A stretch of DNA of 13,060 nt from UBA5760 sp964649385 (GCA_964649385.1 CAZYRA010000025.1:1-13060), one strand, 5' to 3'. Numbered from the stretch's first letter, positions 1-7,239 are shown. Numbers and translations are program-made. Notes: generated from the sequence alone by a model not told the origin.

Positions 1-1
1 G

Positions 2-76
2 AGGAAGAGGGAAGAAGTGGCCTGTAAGCTCAAAGATATTGATGACGCCGCAAAAGATATACCATCGTTGCTTTAA
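2..76 (+). CDS. 3' end of an unidentified gene (partial)
   Basis: Reading from base 2 gives 24 codons ending in a TAA at 74-76. The peptide is charged (begins RKREEVACKLKD, ends DIPSLL) and looks like an ordinary soluble C-terminal helix. A strong terminator begins 25 bases after the stop, which fits a gene ending here. Frame 3 is also open to a TAG at 81-83, but its composition is less protein-like. Too little is present to name a family; the gene starts outside the window. Confidence 0.5.
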   Translation, partial: RKREEVACKLKDIDDAAKDIPSLL

Positions 77-101
77 CCAGTAGTGAGAAGGCTTGCTCGT
101 T

Positions 102-142
102 ATCCCCCTCTTTTCGATAAGAAGAGGGGGATTTGGTTTTTT
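102..142 (+). terminator. Rho-independent terminator upstream of dnaX
   Basis: A perfect 11-bp stem pairs ATCCCCCTCTT (102-112) with AAGAGGGGGAT (122-132) around a 9-base loop, followed by the T-rich stretch TTGGTTTTTT at 133-142. This is a textbook intrinsic terminator. It ends the transcript of the partial upstream gene and implies that dnaX has its own promoter between here and 240. Confidence 0.9.
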
Positions 143-198
143 GGGAGATTTTTTAAGAAACTCAGTGATTCGCCCAACGGCGATTGCTTCAATAAGCC

Positions 199-229
199 TT
201 GGCAACCAGACAGTGTCATAGGGTATAAT
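199..229 (+). promoter_or_regulatory. Putative sigma-70-type promoter of the dnaX operon
   Basis: TTGGCA at 199-204 (5 of 6 to the -35 consensus) and a perfect TATAAT at 224-229 are separated by 19 bases, slightly longer than the ideal 17. The position between the upstream terminator and dnaX is right. Transcription would begin near 235-237, only a few bases before the dnaX ATG at 240, so the message would have almost no leader. Prediction by eye only. Confidence 0.5.
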
Positions 230-239
230 AACATAAGCT

Positions 240-1871
240 ATGACTTCTCAAGTTTTTTATCGCAAGTGGCGGCCGCAGACCCTGGCAGAGGTAGTTGGAC
301 AGGAGCAGGTAACCCGTACATTGCTAAATGCACTGAAAAGCAATCGGGTAGCCCACGCCTATCTCTTCTGTGGTCCGCGAGGTACCGGTAAGACCAGCAC
401 CGGGCGTATTATGGCCAAGGCAGTAAATTGCCTCACCACTAACGGGCAGGATGAGCCATGCAATACCTGTTCGATGTGCCGGGCGATAACCGAAGGCAGA
501 GCACTGGACGTTATCGAAATTGACGCTGCCAGCAACACCGGCGTTGATAACATTCGGGACTTGCGTGAGAGAGCTAACTATACTCCCGGTGAAGCCAGGC
601 GTAAGGTATATATTATAGACGAAGTCCATATGCTCAGCACCAACGCCTCTAACGCTCTTTTGAAGACGCTGGAGGAACCACCGCCCCATGTCATTTTCGT
701 CCTGGCTACCACCGAATCTCATAAGATTCTGCCCACTGTTTTGTCACGGTGCCAGCACTTCGATTTCCGGCGTATCGCCCAAGCGGATGTAGTTTCCCGG
801 CTAAACCACATCTGTACTTCGGAAGGGGTTAAGATTAAGCCGGAGACACTGCGGCTTATTGCCAGGAGCGCTACTGGCAGCCTGCGTGATGCCGAAAATA
901 TCCTGGAGCAGCTTATTACATATTACGGTGCTGAAGTCGAGCTTAAGCAGGCTCAGGCTGCCCTCGGTATCAGCGAAGACCGGCGAGCTAAAGAGATGGT
1001 ACAGCACATCATAGATAATGACGTTGGTGCCGGGATAATAATGATAAACAGCGTCAGCAGTAAGGGGCTGGACCTGCGACCATTTAATCGCGAGCTGATA
1101 GAGTACCTCAGAGCGTTGCTGCTGATAAAGACCGGTACCGATGAGGCTATCGACCTGCCCAGTGATGATATAGTAGAACTAAAGGAGATGGCAACTAAGG
1201 CCTCCTTAGCTCAGATACTGAAGGCGGTTAAGCTATTCGGTCAATTGGAGTCCGTCGGTTTTGACAGCTACTCTACTCTGCCCCTTGAGTTAGCCATGGT
1301 TGACTGTGTCTTGACACAAGAGGAGCAGCCAAAGAGCCAGGTAAAACAAACCAGACCGAAAGCACAAAGGCCAGCTGGTGTAACTGCACCGCCGCATGTT
1401 CCGCTCTCCACCAAGCCGCCGATAGCCAAGACCGAAGCGGCTGAGGCTCCTTCCCCACCGGCTGAGCAGCCGGAGGCTGAGCCAAAAGCAGTTGAAGTCT
1501 CACTGCCATCAGCGGAGACGCCGATTGCTCCACCCGAACCGGGTAGTGAAATTGAATTCCTGAAGCAGAACTGGAAGCAGATTATTGAGAAGGCCCCGGC
1601 GGATACCCAGAAAACCCCGGCCGTCGCCTTCCTTAGAAGCTCCGGTAAGCCGGTGGCATTTGAGGATAACACCGTAGTCCTGTCTTTTAAGTTCCCCATC
1701 CACAAGGACAATATGGAAAAACCGCAAAACCAGCAGATAGCCGAAAGGATTATCAGCAGTTTCATAGGCCATCCCTGCCGTGTACGTTGTATCTACCAGC
1801 CTGAAGATAACCACCTAGTAGAGGCGGCACTGAATATGGGAGCACAAATTATTGACGCGGAGGATAAATGA
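240..1871 (+). CDS. dnaX: DNA polymerase III subunit gamma/tau
   Basis: This is the ATPase of the clamp-loader complex, which opens the DNA polymerase III sliding clamp and places it on primed DNA. The N-terminus (SQVFYRKWRPQT) is the family's usual start and fixes the ATG. Visible AAA+ features are Walker A GPRGTGKT at residues 45-52, a zinc site from C64, C74, C77 and C80, Walker B ending in DEVH at 127-130, sensor-1 LATTE at 155-159, and the SRC arginine-finger motif at 169-171. Residues of about 375-435 form a Pro/Ala/Glu-rich linker, followed by a tau-like C-terminal domain to residue 543. There is no good Shine-Dalgarno sequence just before the ATG, which fits the near-leaderless promoter proposed upstream. 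It is the first gene of dnaX-ebfC-recR-recO and shares ATGA with ebfC. I saw no A-AAA-AAG slippery site of the kind that yields gamma in E. coli. Confidence 0.97.
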   Translation: MTSQVFYRKWRPQTLAEVVGQEQVTRTLLNALKSNRVAHAYLFCGPRGTGKTSTGRIMAKAVNCLTTNGQDEPCNTCSMCRAITEGRALDVIEIDAASNTGVDNIRDLRERANYTPGEARRKVYIIDEVHMLSTNASNALLKTLEEPPPHVIFVLATTESHKILPTVLSRCQHFDFRRIAQADVVSRLNHICTSEGVKIKPETLRLIARSATGSLRDAENILEQLITYYGAEVELKQAQAALGISEDRRAKEMVQHIIDNDVGAGIIMINSVSSKGLDLRPFNRELIEYLRALLLIKTGTDEAIDLPSDDIVELKEMATKASLAQILKAVKLFGQLESVGFDSYSTLPLELAMVDCVLTQEEQPKSQVKQTRPKAQRPAGVTAPPHVPLSTKPPIAKTEAAEAPSPPAEQPEAEPKAVEVSLPSAETPIAPPEPGSEIEFLKQNWKQIIEKAPADTQKTPAVAFLRSSGKPVAFEDNTVVLSFKFPIHKDNMEKPQNQQIAERIISSFIGHPCRVRCIYQPEDNHLVEAALNMGAQIIDAEDK

Positions 1872-2173
1872 ACCTATCTCAGATGAATCAGGCTCGAGAA
1901 CTCAAAGCAAAGATGGACAAGATTCAAGAAGAGTTGAGTAACACCATCGTTGAAGCTAATTCAGGTAAGGGTGCTGTTAAGGTAACGGTGGACGGGCAGC
2001 AAAAGATAAGGTCAATCGAAATCTCACCCAAGGTGATCGATCCTGATAAGGCAAAGGTTTTGGAAGAACTGGTGCTGAAAGCGGTGAGTGAGGCCCTGGC
2101 TAAATCGCAGAAGGCTGCCTCCAAGCAGCTAAAGAGCCTTACCGGCGGGCTTAAGATGCCCGGGCTTTTTTAA
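1868..2173 (+). CDS. ebfC: Nucleoid-associated protein, YbaB/EbfC family
   Basis: A small DNA-binding protein of 101 residues, the usual family length. Family members form dimers that coat DNA and affect nucleoid structure and possibly recombination. The N-terminal half is a charged helix (QARELKAKMDKIQEEL). It is followed by the conserved beta region with GKGAVKVTVDG and IRSIEISPKVIDPD, then a C-terminal helix ending near a Gly/Pro-rich tail (GGLKMPGLF). The ATG overlaps the dnaX stop in ATGA, and GGAGG at 1859-1863 inside the end of dnaX serves as ribosome binding site, so translation is probably coupled. The dnaX-ybaB-recR order is widely conserved in bacteria and supports the call. Confidence 0.95.
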   Translation: MNLSQMNQARELKAKMDKIQEELSNTIVEANSGKGAVKVTVDGQQKIRSIEISPKVIDPDKAKVLEELVLKAVSEALAKSQKAASKQLKSLTGGLKMPGLF

Positions 2174-2230
2174 ACCCATATCTCGGCATTAAGAACAGGG
2201 CACCCTCTTTAAGGGAGAGAAAGGGGAAGT

Positions 2231-2842
2231 ATGAATCAAGAACCATCATCTAGCCTCGGCGCTATAGCCAGGCTTATCCAAGAGCTCAATAAGCTGCCCG
2301 GCATCGGATTGAAGAGCGCTCAGCGTCTCGCTTATCATATCCTGCGTGCCCCTGAGGAGCAGCCCGAACTGCTGGCTGATGCTATCCTGTCGGTGAAAAA
2401 GGAGACCAGGCTCTGCTCCGTTTGCTTTAATGTTACTGAGGCTGACCCCTGCCGTATCTGCTGTAACGACCGGCGTGATCGCACCCAGGTCTGCATTGTA
2501 GAACAGCCGCAGGATATTTTGGCTTTGGAGCACACCGGGATTTACGATGGACTCTACCATGTCCTCCACGGCGCTATCTCGCCCACCGAGGGAATAGGTG
2601 CTAACGACATACGGATTACCGAGCTGCTCAACCGGTTACAGAACGGCTCGGTAAGCGAGGTCATTCTGGCAACCAATACCAATCTCGAGGGAGAGCATAC
2701 TGCCCTCTATCTCAAGAAGGTTATCTTACCCCTGGGCATCAGGGTTACCCGCCTGGCCAGAGGATTGCCCTTCGGCACCGAACTGGAATATGCCGATGAT
2801 GTTACCCTGACCCGGGCCATTGAGGGCAGACAGGAGCTCTAG
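2231..2842 (+). CDS. recR: Recombination mediator protein RecR
   Basis: RecR works with RecO (and RecF) to load RecA onto single-stranded DNA gaps. The 203 residues match the family's usual length of about 200. In order there is a helix-hairpin-helix region (LNKLPGIGLKSAQRLAYHIL, about 19-38), a zinc finger with C62, C65, C74 and C77, a Toprim domain from about residue 84, and a C-terminal stretch with the Walker-like TRLARGLPFGTELEYADD at 173-190. The conserved ATNTNLEGEHTA lies at 147-158. AAGGGG at 2221-2226 gives a strong but close ribosome binding site. It lies 57 bases after ebfC and just before recO, so the operon carries both mediator partners. Confidence 0.97.
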   Translation: MNQEPSSSLGAIARLIQELNKLPGIGLKSAQRLAYHILRAPEEQPELLADAILSVKKETRLCSVCFNVTEADPCRICCNDRRDRTQVCIVEQPQDILALEHTGIYDGLYHVLHGAISPTEGIGANDIRITELLNRLQNGSVSEVILATNTNLEGEHTALYLKKVILPLGIRVTRLARGLPFGTELEYADDVTLTRAIEGRQEL

Positions 2843-2888
2843 CACTCAGTCCTGTTCTCTAATAGTAACCCGAAGGAGCGCAGCCCCT

Positions 2889-3644
2889 TTGTCCAAACCG
2901 CGAAACTATCAGATCGAAGCCATCATCATCAAGAAAATCAAGCTGGGAGAGGCGGACAGAATCCTGACTTTCTATACTCCCAATTTGGGTAAGATTCAGG
3001 GTGTAGCCAAGGGGGTGAGACGCCCCAGGAGCAAAATGGCGGGGCACCTTGAGCTTCTGACCCATAGTACAGTCTCGCTGGCCCGGGGGCGAAACCTAGA
3101 CACGGTGACCGGCAGCCAGACGATAGATAGCTTCCTCCCCTTAAAAAGCGACTTGGAGCTTACTGCCTATGCCCTTTATGCTATTGAACTGATTAACCAG
3201 TTCACCGCCGATAGTGTTGAAAACCACCCCCTTTTTCAACTGCTGCTGGAGACAATGCACCACCTCTGCCGGGGGAGCAATAGCGAAGTAGTCCTGCGCT
3301 CCTTTGAGCTACACTTGCTTGAACTGGTCGGCTACCGGCCTCAGCTCGGGCGCTGTATCTCCTGCCGCTTACCTCTCCAACCGGTAACCAGCTACTTCTC
3401 TCCCACTGCCGGTGGTATACTGTGCCCGGGTTGCTCAAACAGCCAGTCTTCAGCCCGTCGCATATCGGTAAACGCCATCAAGGTATTCAGGTGGCTGCAA
3501 GGCAGCGACTTGAATGCAGCCGAAAAGCTAAAGATAGACCAGGAACTGTCCCGCGAGTTAGAGGGAATAATGAGAGGATATCTCCGCTACCTGCTGGAGC
3601 GAGAGGTAAAGTCAACCGCCTGGCTGGATATGCTAAAAGGCTAA
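2889..3644 (+). CDS. recO: DNA repair protein RecO
   Basis: RecO anneals complementary strands and, with RecR, displaces SSB so that RecA can load. I choose the TTG at 2889: AAGGAG at 2873-2878 sits 10 bases upstream, and the protein then begins (M)SKPRNYQIEAIII, matching where RecO proteins normally begin. The frame is open further, to an ATG at 2820, but that would overlap recR by 23 bases and add 23 residues of non-RecO sequence. The resulting 251 residues are normal for the family. The N-terminal third is the OB-fold (KLGEADRILTFYTPNLGKIQ, then KGVRRPRSK). The C-terminal helical domain carries a four-cysteine zinc site, C156, C159, C179 and C182 in TTG-start numbering. The gene is the last member of the dnaX operon. 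Confidence 0.93.
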   Translation: MSKPRNYQIEAIIIKKIKLGEADRILTFYTPNLGKIQGVAKGVRRPRSKMAGHLELLTHSTVSLARGRNLDTVTGSQTIDSFLPLKSDLELTAYALYAIELINQFTADSVENHPLFQLLLETMHHLCRGSNSEVVLRSFELHLLELVGYRPQLGRCISCRLPLQPVTSYFSPTAGGILCPGCSNSQSSARRISVNAIKVFRWLQGSDLNAAEKLKIDQELSRELEGIMRGYLRYLLEREVKSTAWLDMLKG

Positions 3645-3656
3645 CACGGAAACTGC

Positions 3657-3685
3657 TTTACTATAACGCTTAGAACACATATAAT
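3657..3685 (+). promoter_or_regulatory. Putative promoter of lysS
   Basis: TTTACT at 3657-3662 (4 of 6 to TTGACA) and a perfect TATAAT at 3680-3685 are spaced by 17 bases, inside the 122-base gap after recO. A start near 3692 would give lysS a leader of about 75 bases. I see no T-box or strong hairpin in that leader. Prediction by eye. Confidence 0.45.
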
Positions 3686-3766
3686 AATCAGTAAAAGATA
3701 ACCCCGCTGAGAACCCCCGTCTTTCAGTCTTTCTACGATACCAATTATGTGAGGATAGAATAAAAG

Positions 3767-5284
3767 ATGACATCAAGAGTAGACCGGATAAACAAGCAGC
3801 GATTGGAGAAGCTGGAGAGGCTTTATGACCGCGGTGTCAATCCCTACCCCAACCGCTACCGGTGTAGCCATACCACAGAGCAGGCTACCGCCCTGCTCAA
3901 ACAGATAGAGGAAAACCCGACCGAAGAGGAGGTTGTTGAAGTTAGTGTTGCCGGGCGGATTATGTCGCACCGGCCAATGGGTAAGGTCGCCTTCCTTGAT
4001 TTGCGCGACGGCTCGGGGAAAATTCAGCTCTATTGCCACAGGAATATTCTTAGTGAAGATAGCCTCAAGCTGCTTAAGAAGGACCTGGATATCGGCGATA
4101 TCGTCGGGGTGAGCGGTAAGCCCGTTCGTACCAGGAGCGGAGAAGCAAGCATTGAGGTAAAAGAGCTCACCATGCTGGCTAAATCACTGCAGCCGTTGCC
4201 GGAGAAGTGGCATGGACTCAGCGACATCGATACACGCTATCGACAGCGCTACCTCGACCTCATTGCCAATACTGAAGCAAGGGATATATTTTTAAGGCGC
4301 AGTCGGATTATTACCGCAATCAGGCAGTTCTTGGACCAGTGGGGCTTCATTGAAGTGGAAACACCAGTACTGCAGCCGTCGGCAGGGGGTGCACTCGCCC
4401 AGCCGTTCATTACTCATCATCATGCCCTCGACCGCGATTTATACCTGCGTATCGCCCTTGAACTCTATCTCAAGAGGCTGATTATCGGTGGTTTCGACAG
4501 GGTCTATGAGATGGGTCGCATCTTCCGCAACGAGGGTCTCTCAACAAAACATAACCCCGAGTTCACTATGCTGGAGACCTACCAGGCATATGCCGATTAT
4601 AATGATGTGATGGATATGCTGGAGGAGATGGTCTACCAGGTAAGCCAGCAGGTCTTGGGCACGGATGCGGTTAAGTTCGGGGATAATACCATCAGCTTTA
4701 AACCTCCTTGGCAGCGCATTGAGCTGCGCCAGGTAATTATCGAAAAAGCCGGTATTGACTTTGAGGAATACCCGGATGCCGGTTCACTGCGGGCCAAGAT
4801 GGTAGCCAAGGGTATGGAGGTTGACCCGGAGAAGGACAGGGGACGGCTGATAGATGAGCTTCTTTCAACCTTTGTCGAACCGCACCTCGTGCAGCCGACT
4901 TTTCTCCTGCACCACCCGGTTGATATGTCACCGCTGGCCAAGCTGAAGCCCGACAACGAGCACCTGGTAGAGCGTTTTGAGGCCTTTGCCGGCGGTATGG
5001 AGATTGCTAACGCTTTTACCGAGCTCAATGACCCGCTCGAGCAGAGGAAGCGTTTCATTGAGCAGCAAAAGAGCCGTCAGACGGAAGGCGAGATAGAGGA
5101 AGCCATTGACGAAGACTTCCTGCTGGCACTGGAGTACGGTATGCCGCCCACCGGCGGCCTGGGGGTTGGTATCGACCGGTTGGTAATGTTGCTCACCGGT
5201 CAGACATCAATCCGCCAGGTAATCCTGTTCCCCCAGCTTAAGGAGAAGAGCGCAAGAGATAAGGGGGAACGACAAGAAAGCTAA
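3767..5284 (+). CDS. lysS: Lysyl-tRNA synthetase, class II
   Basis: Charges tRNA-Lys with lysine in the cytoplasm. The 505 residues match bacterial class II LysRS. The N-terminal anticodon-binding OB-fold covers about 55-140 (VAGRIMSHRPMGKVAFLDLRD). The class II catalytic domain has motif 1 around 185-202 (QFLDQWGFIEVETPVLQ), motif 2 at 244-272 with the FRNEG and KHNPEFTMLE signatures, and motif 3 at 463-476 (GGLGVGIDRLVMLL, R471). The late FAGGMEIANAFTELNDP block, about 407-423, is typical. One oddity is the normally near-invariant stretch around 207-231, which reads GGALAQPF then HHHALD then RIALELYLKR; Q212, H219 and L231 differ from the usual Arg, Asn and Pro/Thr. GAGGA at 3751-3755 is a moderately spaced ribosome binding site. 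Confidence 0.97.
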   Translation: MTSRVDRINKQRLEKLERLYDRGVNPYPNRYRCSHTTEQATALLKQIEENPTEEEVVEVSVAGRIMSHRPMGKVAFLDLRDGSGKIQLYCHRNILSEDSLKLLKKDLDIGDIVGVSGKPVRTRSGEASIEVKELTMLAKSLQPLPEKWHGLSDIDTRYRQRYLDLIANTEARDIFLRRSRIITAIRQFLDQWGFIEVETPVLQPSAGGALAQPFITHHHALDRDLYLRIALELYLKRLIIGGFDRVYEMGRIFRNEGLSTKHNPEFTMLETYQAYADYNDVMDMLEEMVYQVSQQVLGTDAVKFGDNTISFKPPWQRIELRQVIIEKAGIDFEEYPDAGSLRAKMVAKGMEVDPEKDRGRLIDELLSTFVEPHLVQPTFLLHHPVDMSPLAKLKPDNEHLVERFEAFAGGMEIANAFTELNDPLEQRKRFIEQQKSRQTEGEIEEAIDEDFLLALEYGMPPTGGLGVGIDRLVMLLTGQTSIRQVILFPQLKEKSARDKGERQES

Positions 5285-5303
5285 AGAGAGTAGTAGTCTC
5301 TCT
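5285..5303 (+). other. Small hairpin directly after the lysS stop
   Basis: AGAGAG (5285-5290) pairs with CTCTCT (5298-5303) around a 7-base loop, directly after the TAA of lysS. No T-run follows, so this is at best a weak terminator or an mRNA 3'-end stabilising hairpin. Confidence 0.3.
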
Positions 5304-5324
5304 GCTATAACCGGTTCGCCTTCA

Positions 5325-5336
5325 CTGATATATCAG
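5325..5336. promoter_or_regulatory. 12-bp perfect palindrome, possible operator
   Basis: CTGATATATCAG is a perfect dyad in the lysS-serS spacer, 26 bases upstream of the DUF3795-like remnant. Such a site could bind a dimeric regulator of the once-functional gene. No matching promoter was recognised, so the role is a guess. Confidence 0.25.
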
Positions 5337-5362
5337 GGGAAGATATAGAGGGTAAGGTAGAA

Positions 5363-5509
5363 ATGAATAAAGACCTTATGGTGTAGTGTGGTCTCTACTG
5401 CGAAGATTGCTTTGGCTACCAGGGCAGGATTGCTGATATGCTGAAGAACCTGGGCATACTGAAGAAGGCGGGTACCGACAGTTTTCTCGAAAAGAAAAGA
5501 TACTGGTAA
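5363..5509 (+). pseudogene. Remnant of a DUF3795-like cysteine-rich protein
   Basis: Read from the ATG at 5363, the frame gives MNKDLMV, a TAG at 5384-5386, then CGLYCEDCFGYQGRIADMLK and a further stretch ending at TAA 5507-5509, 48 coding positions in all. The CGLYCxDCFGYxGxIAD block is the N-terminal hallmark of DUF3795-type proteins, which usually carry Tyr just before CGLYC; here that codon is TAG, one base from TAC or TAT. GAGGGTAAGG lies just upstream as a plausible former ribosome binding site. Family members are much longer, and here the C-terminal part is missing as well, so a decayed gene is the simplest reading. DUF3795 has no settled function; its cysteines suggest metal binding. 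Family recognition is from memory of the motif, without a search. Confidence 0.65.
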
Positions 5510-5531
5510 CCGCTTTTGCAAGGGGAGTACT

Positions 5532-6770
5532 GTGCTTGACATAAAGTTTATCCGTGAGAACAAAGACCTTATAATAGAGGCAATTGCCCATCGTCAGGAC
5601 AGTACGCCGCTGGACGAAATCCTCAAGATTGATACCGAGCGTCGTAAGAAAGTGAGCGAGCTGGAAGAACTCAGACGGACTCGAAAAGAGTCGGCACGTC
5701 AAAAGCAGGTGGCAGCGGACGAGGGACGGGACCTGCGCACCAGGATAAGGGGGTTGGAAGAAGAGGTACGTGGCTTGGACAGCCAGCTTAATGAACTACT
5801 GCTCCGGGTGCCCAATATTCCCCAGGCAACAGTGCCGGTGGGTAGCAGTGAAGAAGACAACGCTGTGGTACGCTCCTGGGGAGAGACAAAGAGCCCTGCC
5901 TTCCCGCCGAAACCGCACTGGGAACTGGGTGAATCGCTGGGCATCATTAGCTTTGAATGGGGAGTGAAGCTATCCGGCACCCGTTTCTACGTGCTTAAGG
6001 GCATGGGCGCCCGGCTGCAGAGAGCCCTCATCACCTTTATGCTCGACCTCCACACCTCGAAGCATGGCTACCAGGAGGTATACCTGCCCTTTATGGTCAA
6101 GAGGGAATGTATGCTCGGCTCCGGTAACCTGCCTAAATTCGCCGACAACCTGTACCACGATGAAGAAGACGACCTCTGGTTTGTCCCTACCGCCGAGGTA
6201 CCGATTACCAACCTGCACCGTGACGAAATCATAACACCGGGCACATTGCCCCTCTACTATGTTGCCTACACCGCCTGTTTCCGCCGGGAGAAGATGTCGG
6301 CGGGTAAGGATACCCGCGGTATCAAGCGGGGACACCAGTTTGACAAGGTGGAGATGTATAAGCTTACCGAGCCGTCTACCTCTAACGAGGAGCTGGAAAA
6401 GATGGTCGATAACGCCGAGGATGTCTGTCGGAAGCTGGGACTGCCCTACCGTATCCTGGAGCTCTGCACGGCTGATCTGGGCTTTGCCTCCACCAAGTCC
6501 TATGACGTAGAGATGTGGGCACCCGGTTGTGGTGAGTGGCTGGAGGTCAGTTCCTGCTCCAACTGCGGTGATTTCCAGGCGCGGCGAACCAACATCCGCT
6601 ACCGTCCCGCCCCCGATGCCAAGGTGCAGTTCGTGCATACCCTAAACGGTTCCGGGTTAGCCCTGCCCAGGGTTCTTATCGCCGTAATGGAAAACTACCA
6701 GAACGCCGATGGTACTATCACCGTTCCCGAAGTCCTGCAGCCCTATGTGGGCGCTAAGGTGATTAAATAG
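5532..6770 (+). CDS. serS: Seryl-tRNA synthetase
   Basis: Attaches serine to tRNA-Ser, and to tRNA-Sec where present. The GTG start at 5532 is set by AGGGGAG at 5521-5527 and by the canonical N-terminus (M)LDIKFIREN. The 412 residues are slightly under the usual 420-430. A long antiparallel coiled coil, the tRNA-binding arm, spans about 28-95 and is rich in Lys, Arg and Glu. The class II core follows: the TAE serine-binding motif at 220-222, motif 2 at 248-276 (ACFRREKMSAGKDTRG, then HQFDKVEMY), and motif 3 at 371-390 (LNGSGLALPRVLIAVMENYQ, R380). WLEVSSCSNCGDFQARR at 336-352 is the usual active-site region. Nothing appears missing. It lies 22 bases downstream of the DUF3795-like remnant and 55 bases upstream of a zinc-ribbon gene. 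Confidence 0.97.
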   Translation: MLDIKFIRENKDLIIEAIAHRQDSTPLDEILKIDTERRKKVSELEELRRTRKESARQKQVAADEGRDLRTRIRGLEEEVRGLDSQLNELLLRVPNIPQATVPVGSSEEDNAVVRSWGETKSPAFPPKPHWELGESLGIISFEWGVKLSGTRFYVLKGMGARLQRALITFMLDLHTSKHGYQEVYLPFMVKRECMLGSGNLPKFADNLYHDEEDDLWFVPTAEVPITNLHRDEIITPGTLPLYYVAYTACFRREKMSAGKDTRGIKRGHQFDKVEMYKLTEPSTSNEELEKMVDNAEDVCRKLGLPYRILELCTADLGFASTKSYDVEMWAPGCGEWLEVSSCSNCGDFQARRTNIRYRPAPDAKVQFVHTLNGSGLALPRVLIAVMENYQNADGTITVPEVLQPYVGAKVIK

Positions 6771-6774
6771 TCTG

Positions 6775-6796
6775 AATCGCTCTAAGCAGAGCGGTT
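6775..6796 (+). other. Hairpin between serS and the zinc-ribbon gene
   Basis: AATCGCTCT (6775-6783) pairs with AGAGCGGTT (6788-6796) around AAGC, with one T-G wobble. It starts 5 bases after the serS stop. No T-run follows, so it may be an attenuating or RNA-stabilising element rather than a full terminator. Confidence 0.35.
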
Positions 6797-6825
6797 AGCC
6801 GGTCCTTTATAATCAGGAGGTAGCA

Positions 6826-7239
6826 ATGGAGCAAGAGGACATAATTCCGGAAGGGTTGGAGGGTAAGACCGAGCGAGAGCGTCTGGAAATCATTGAGCGC
6901 TGGGAGCACCTGCATGACCTCAAAAAGGATATCCTTGATGGCAAGGTACCTGAAGAGAGTAAGCAACTGTCCGAGATAGAAAGTGAGCTCGACCGGCTGA
7001 GTAAACAGCTGTTGCCCAGGGAGCCGGTGCCGGAGTCTGGCATATTGATTAAAGGCAGGAAAAGGTATGTCCTGTGCCCGCGCTGCGGGACATTTGTTCA
7101 CCTTACCAGGAAAAGGGTTGATGAGGTAGTGCTGGCGTTTGAAGAAGAGTCTGAAGAAGACCAGTCGACCAGCAGGTATCTGCTTAAGAGCATAAAATGC
7201 CCTATCTGCAGGTGGGGGCTGGGTATACCTGAAGAGTAG
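6826..7239 (+). CDS. Uncharacterised coiled-coil and zinc-ribbon protein
   Basis: I do not recognise this 137-residue protein. The first 65 residues are highly charged and helical (ERERLEIIERWEHLHDLKKD, then LSEIESELDRLSKQLL), probably a short coiled coil. From about residue 80 comes a split zinc ribbon: YVLCPRCGTF with C84 and C87, then IKCPICRWGLG with C125 and C128, the two knuckles being separated by 37 residues that include an acidic patch (FEEESEEDQS, 105-114). No signal peptide or membrane segment is seen, so it is likely cytoplasmic. A very good ribosome binding site, AGGAGGT at 6815-6821, confirms the ATG and suggests strong translation. It follows serS on the same strand after 55 bases with a hairpin between them, so co-transcription is possible. 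Its role, whether nucleic-acid binding or protein contact, is open. Confidence 0.85.
   Translation: MEQEDIIPEGLEGKTERERLEIIERWEHLHDLKKDILDGKVPEESKQLSEIESELDRLSKQLLPREPVPESGILIKGRKRYVLCPRCGTFVHLTRKRVDEVVLAFEEESEEDQSTSRYLLKSIKCPICRWGLGIPEE

Noticed and set aside
83..391. 102-codon plus-strand frame across the dnaX start
   Set aside because: It runs through the upstream terminator and lies out of frame with the well-supported dnaX N-terminus.
1268..1765. 165-codon minus-strand frame
   Set aside because: Antisense to the low-complexity linker of dnaX; its Ser/Gly/Ala-rich makeup mirrors the Pro/Ala/Glu codons on the other strand.
240..1871. Programmed -1 frameshift site for a gamma form of DnaX
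   Set aside because: No A-AAA-AAG or similar slippery heptamer was seen in the expected region after the AAA+ core, so I do not claim it.
3686..3766. T-box or other riboswitch in the lysS leader
   Set aside because: The leader is about 75 bases with no stem I or T-box-like core and no terminator; the best pairing found is 4 bp.
5970..6638. 222-codon minus-strand frame
   Set aside because: It is fully antisense to serS, has no ribosome binding site or recognisable motif, and is explained by codon composition of serS.
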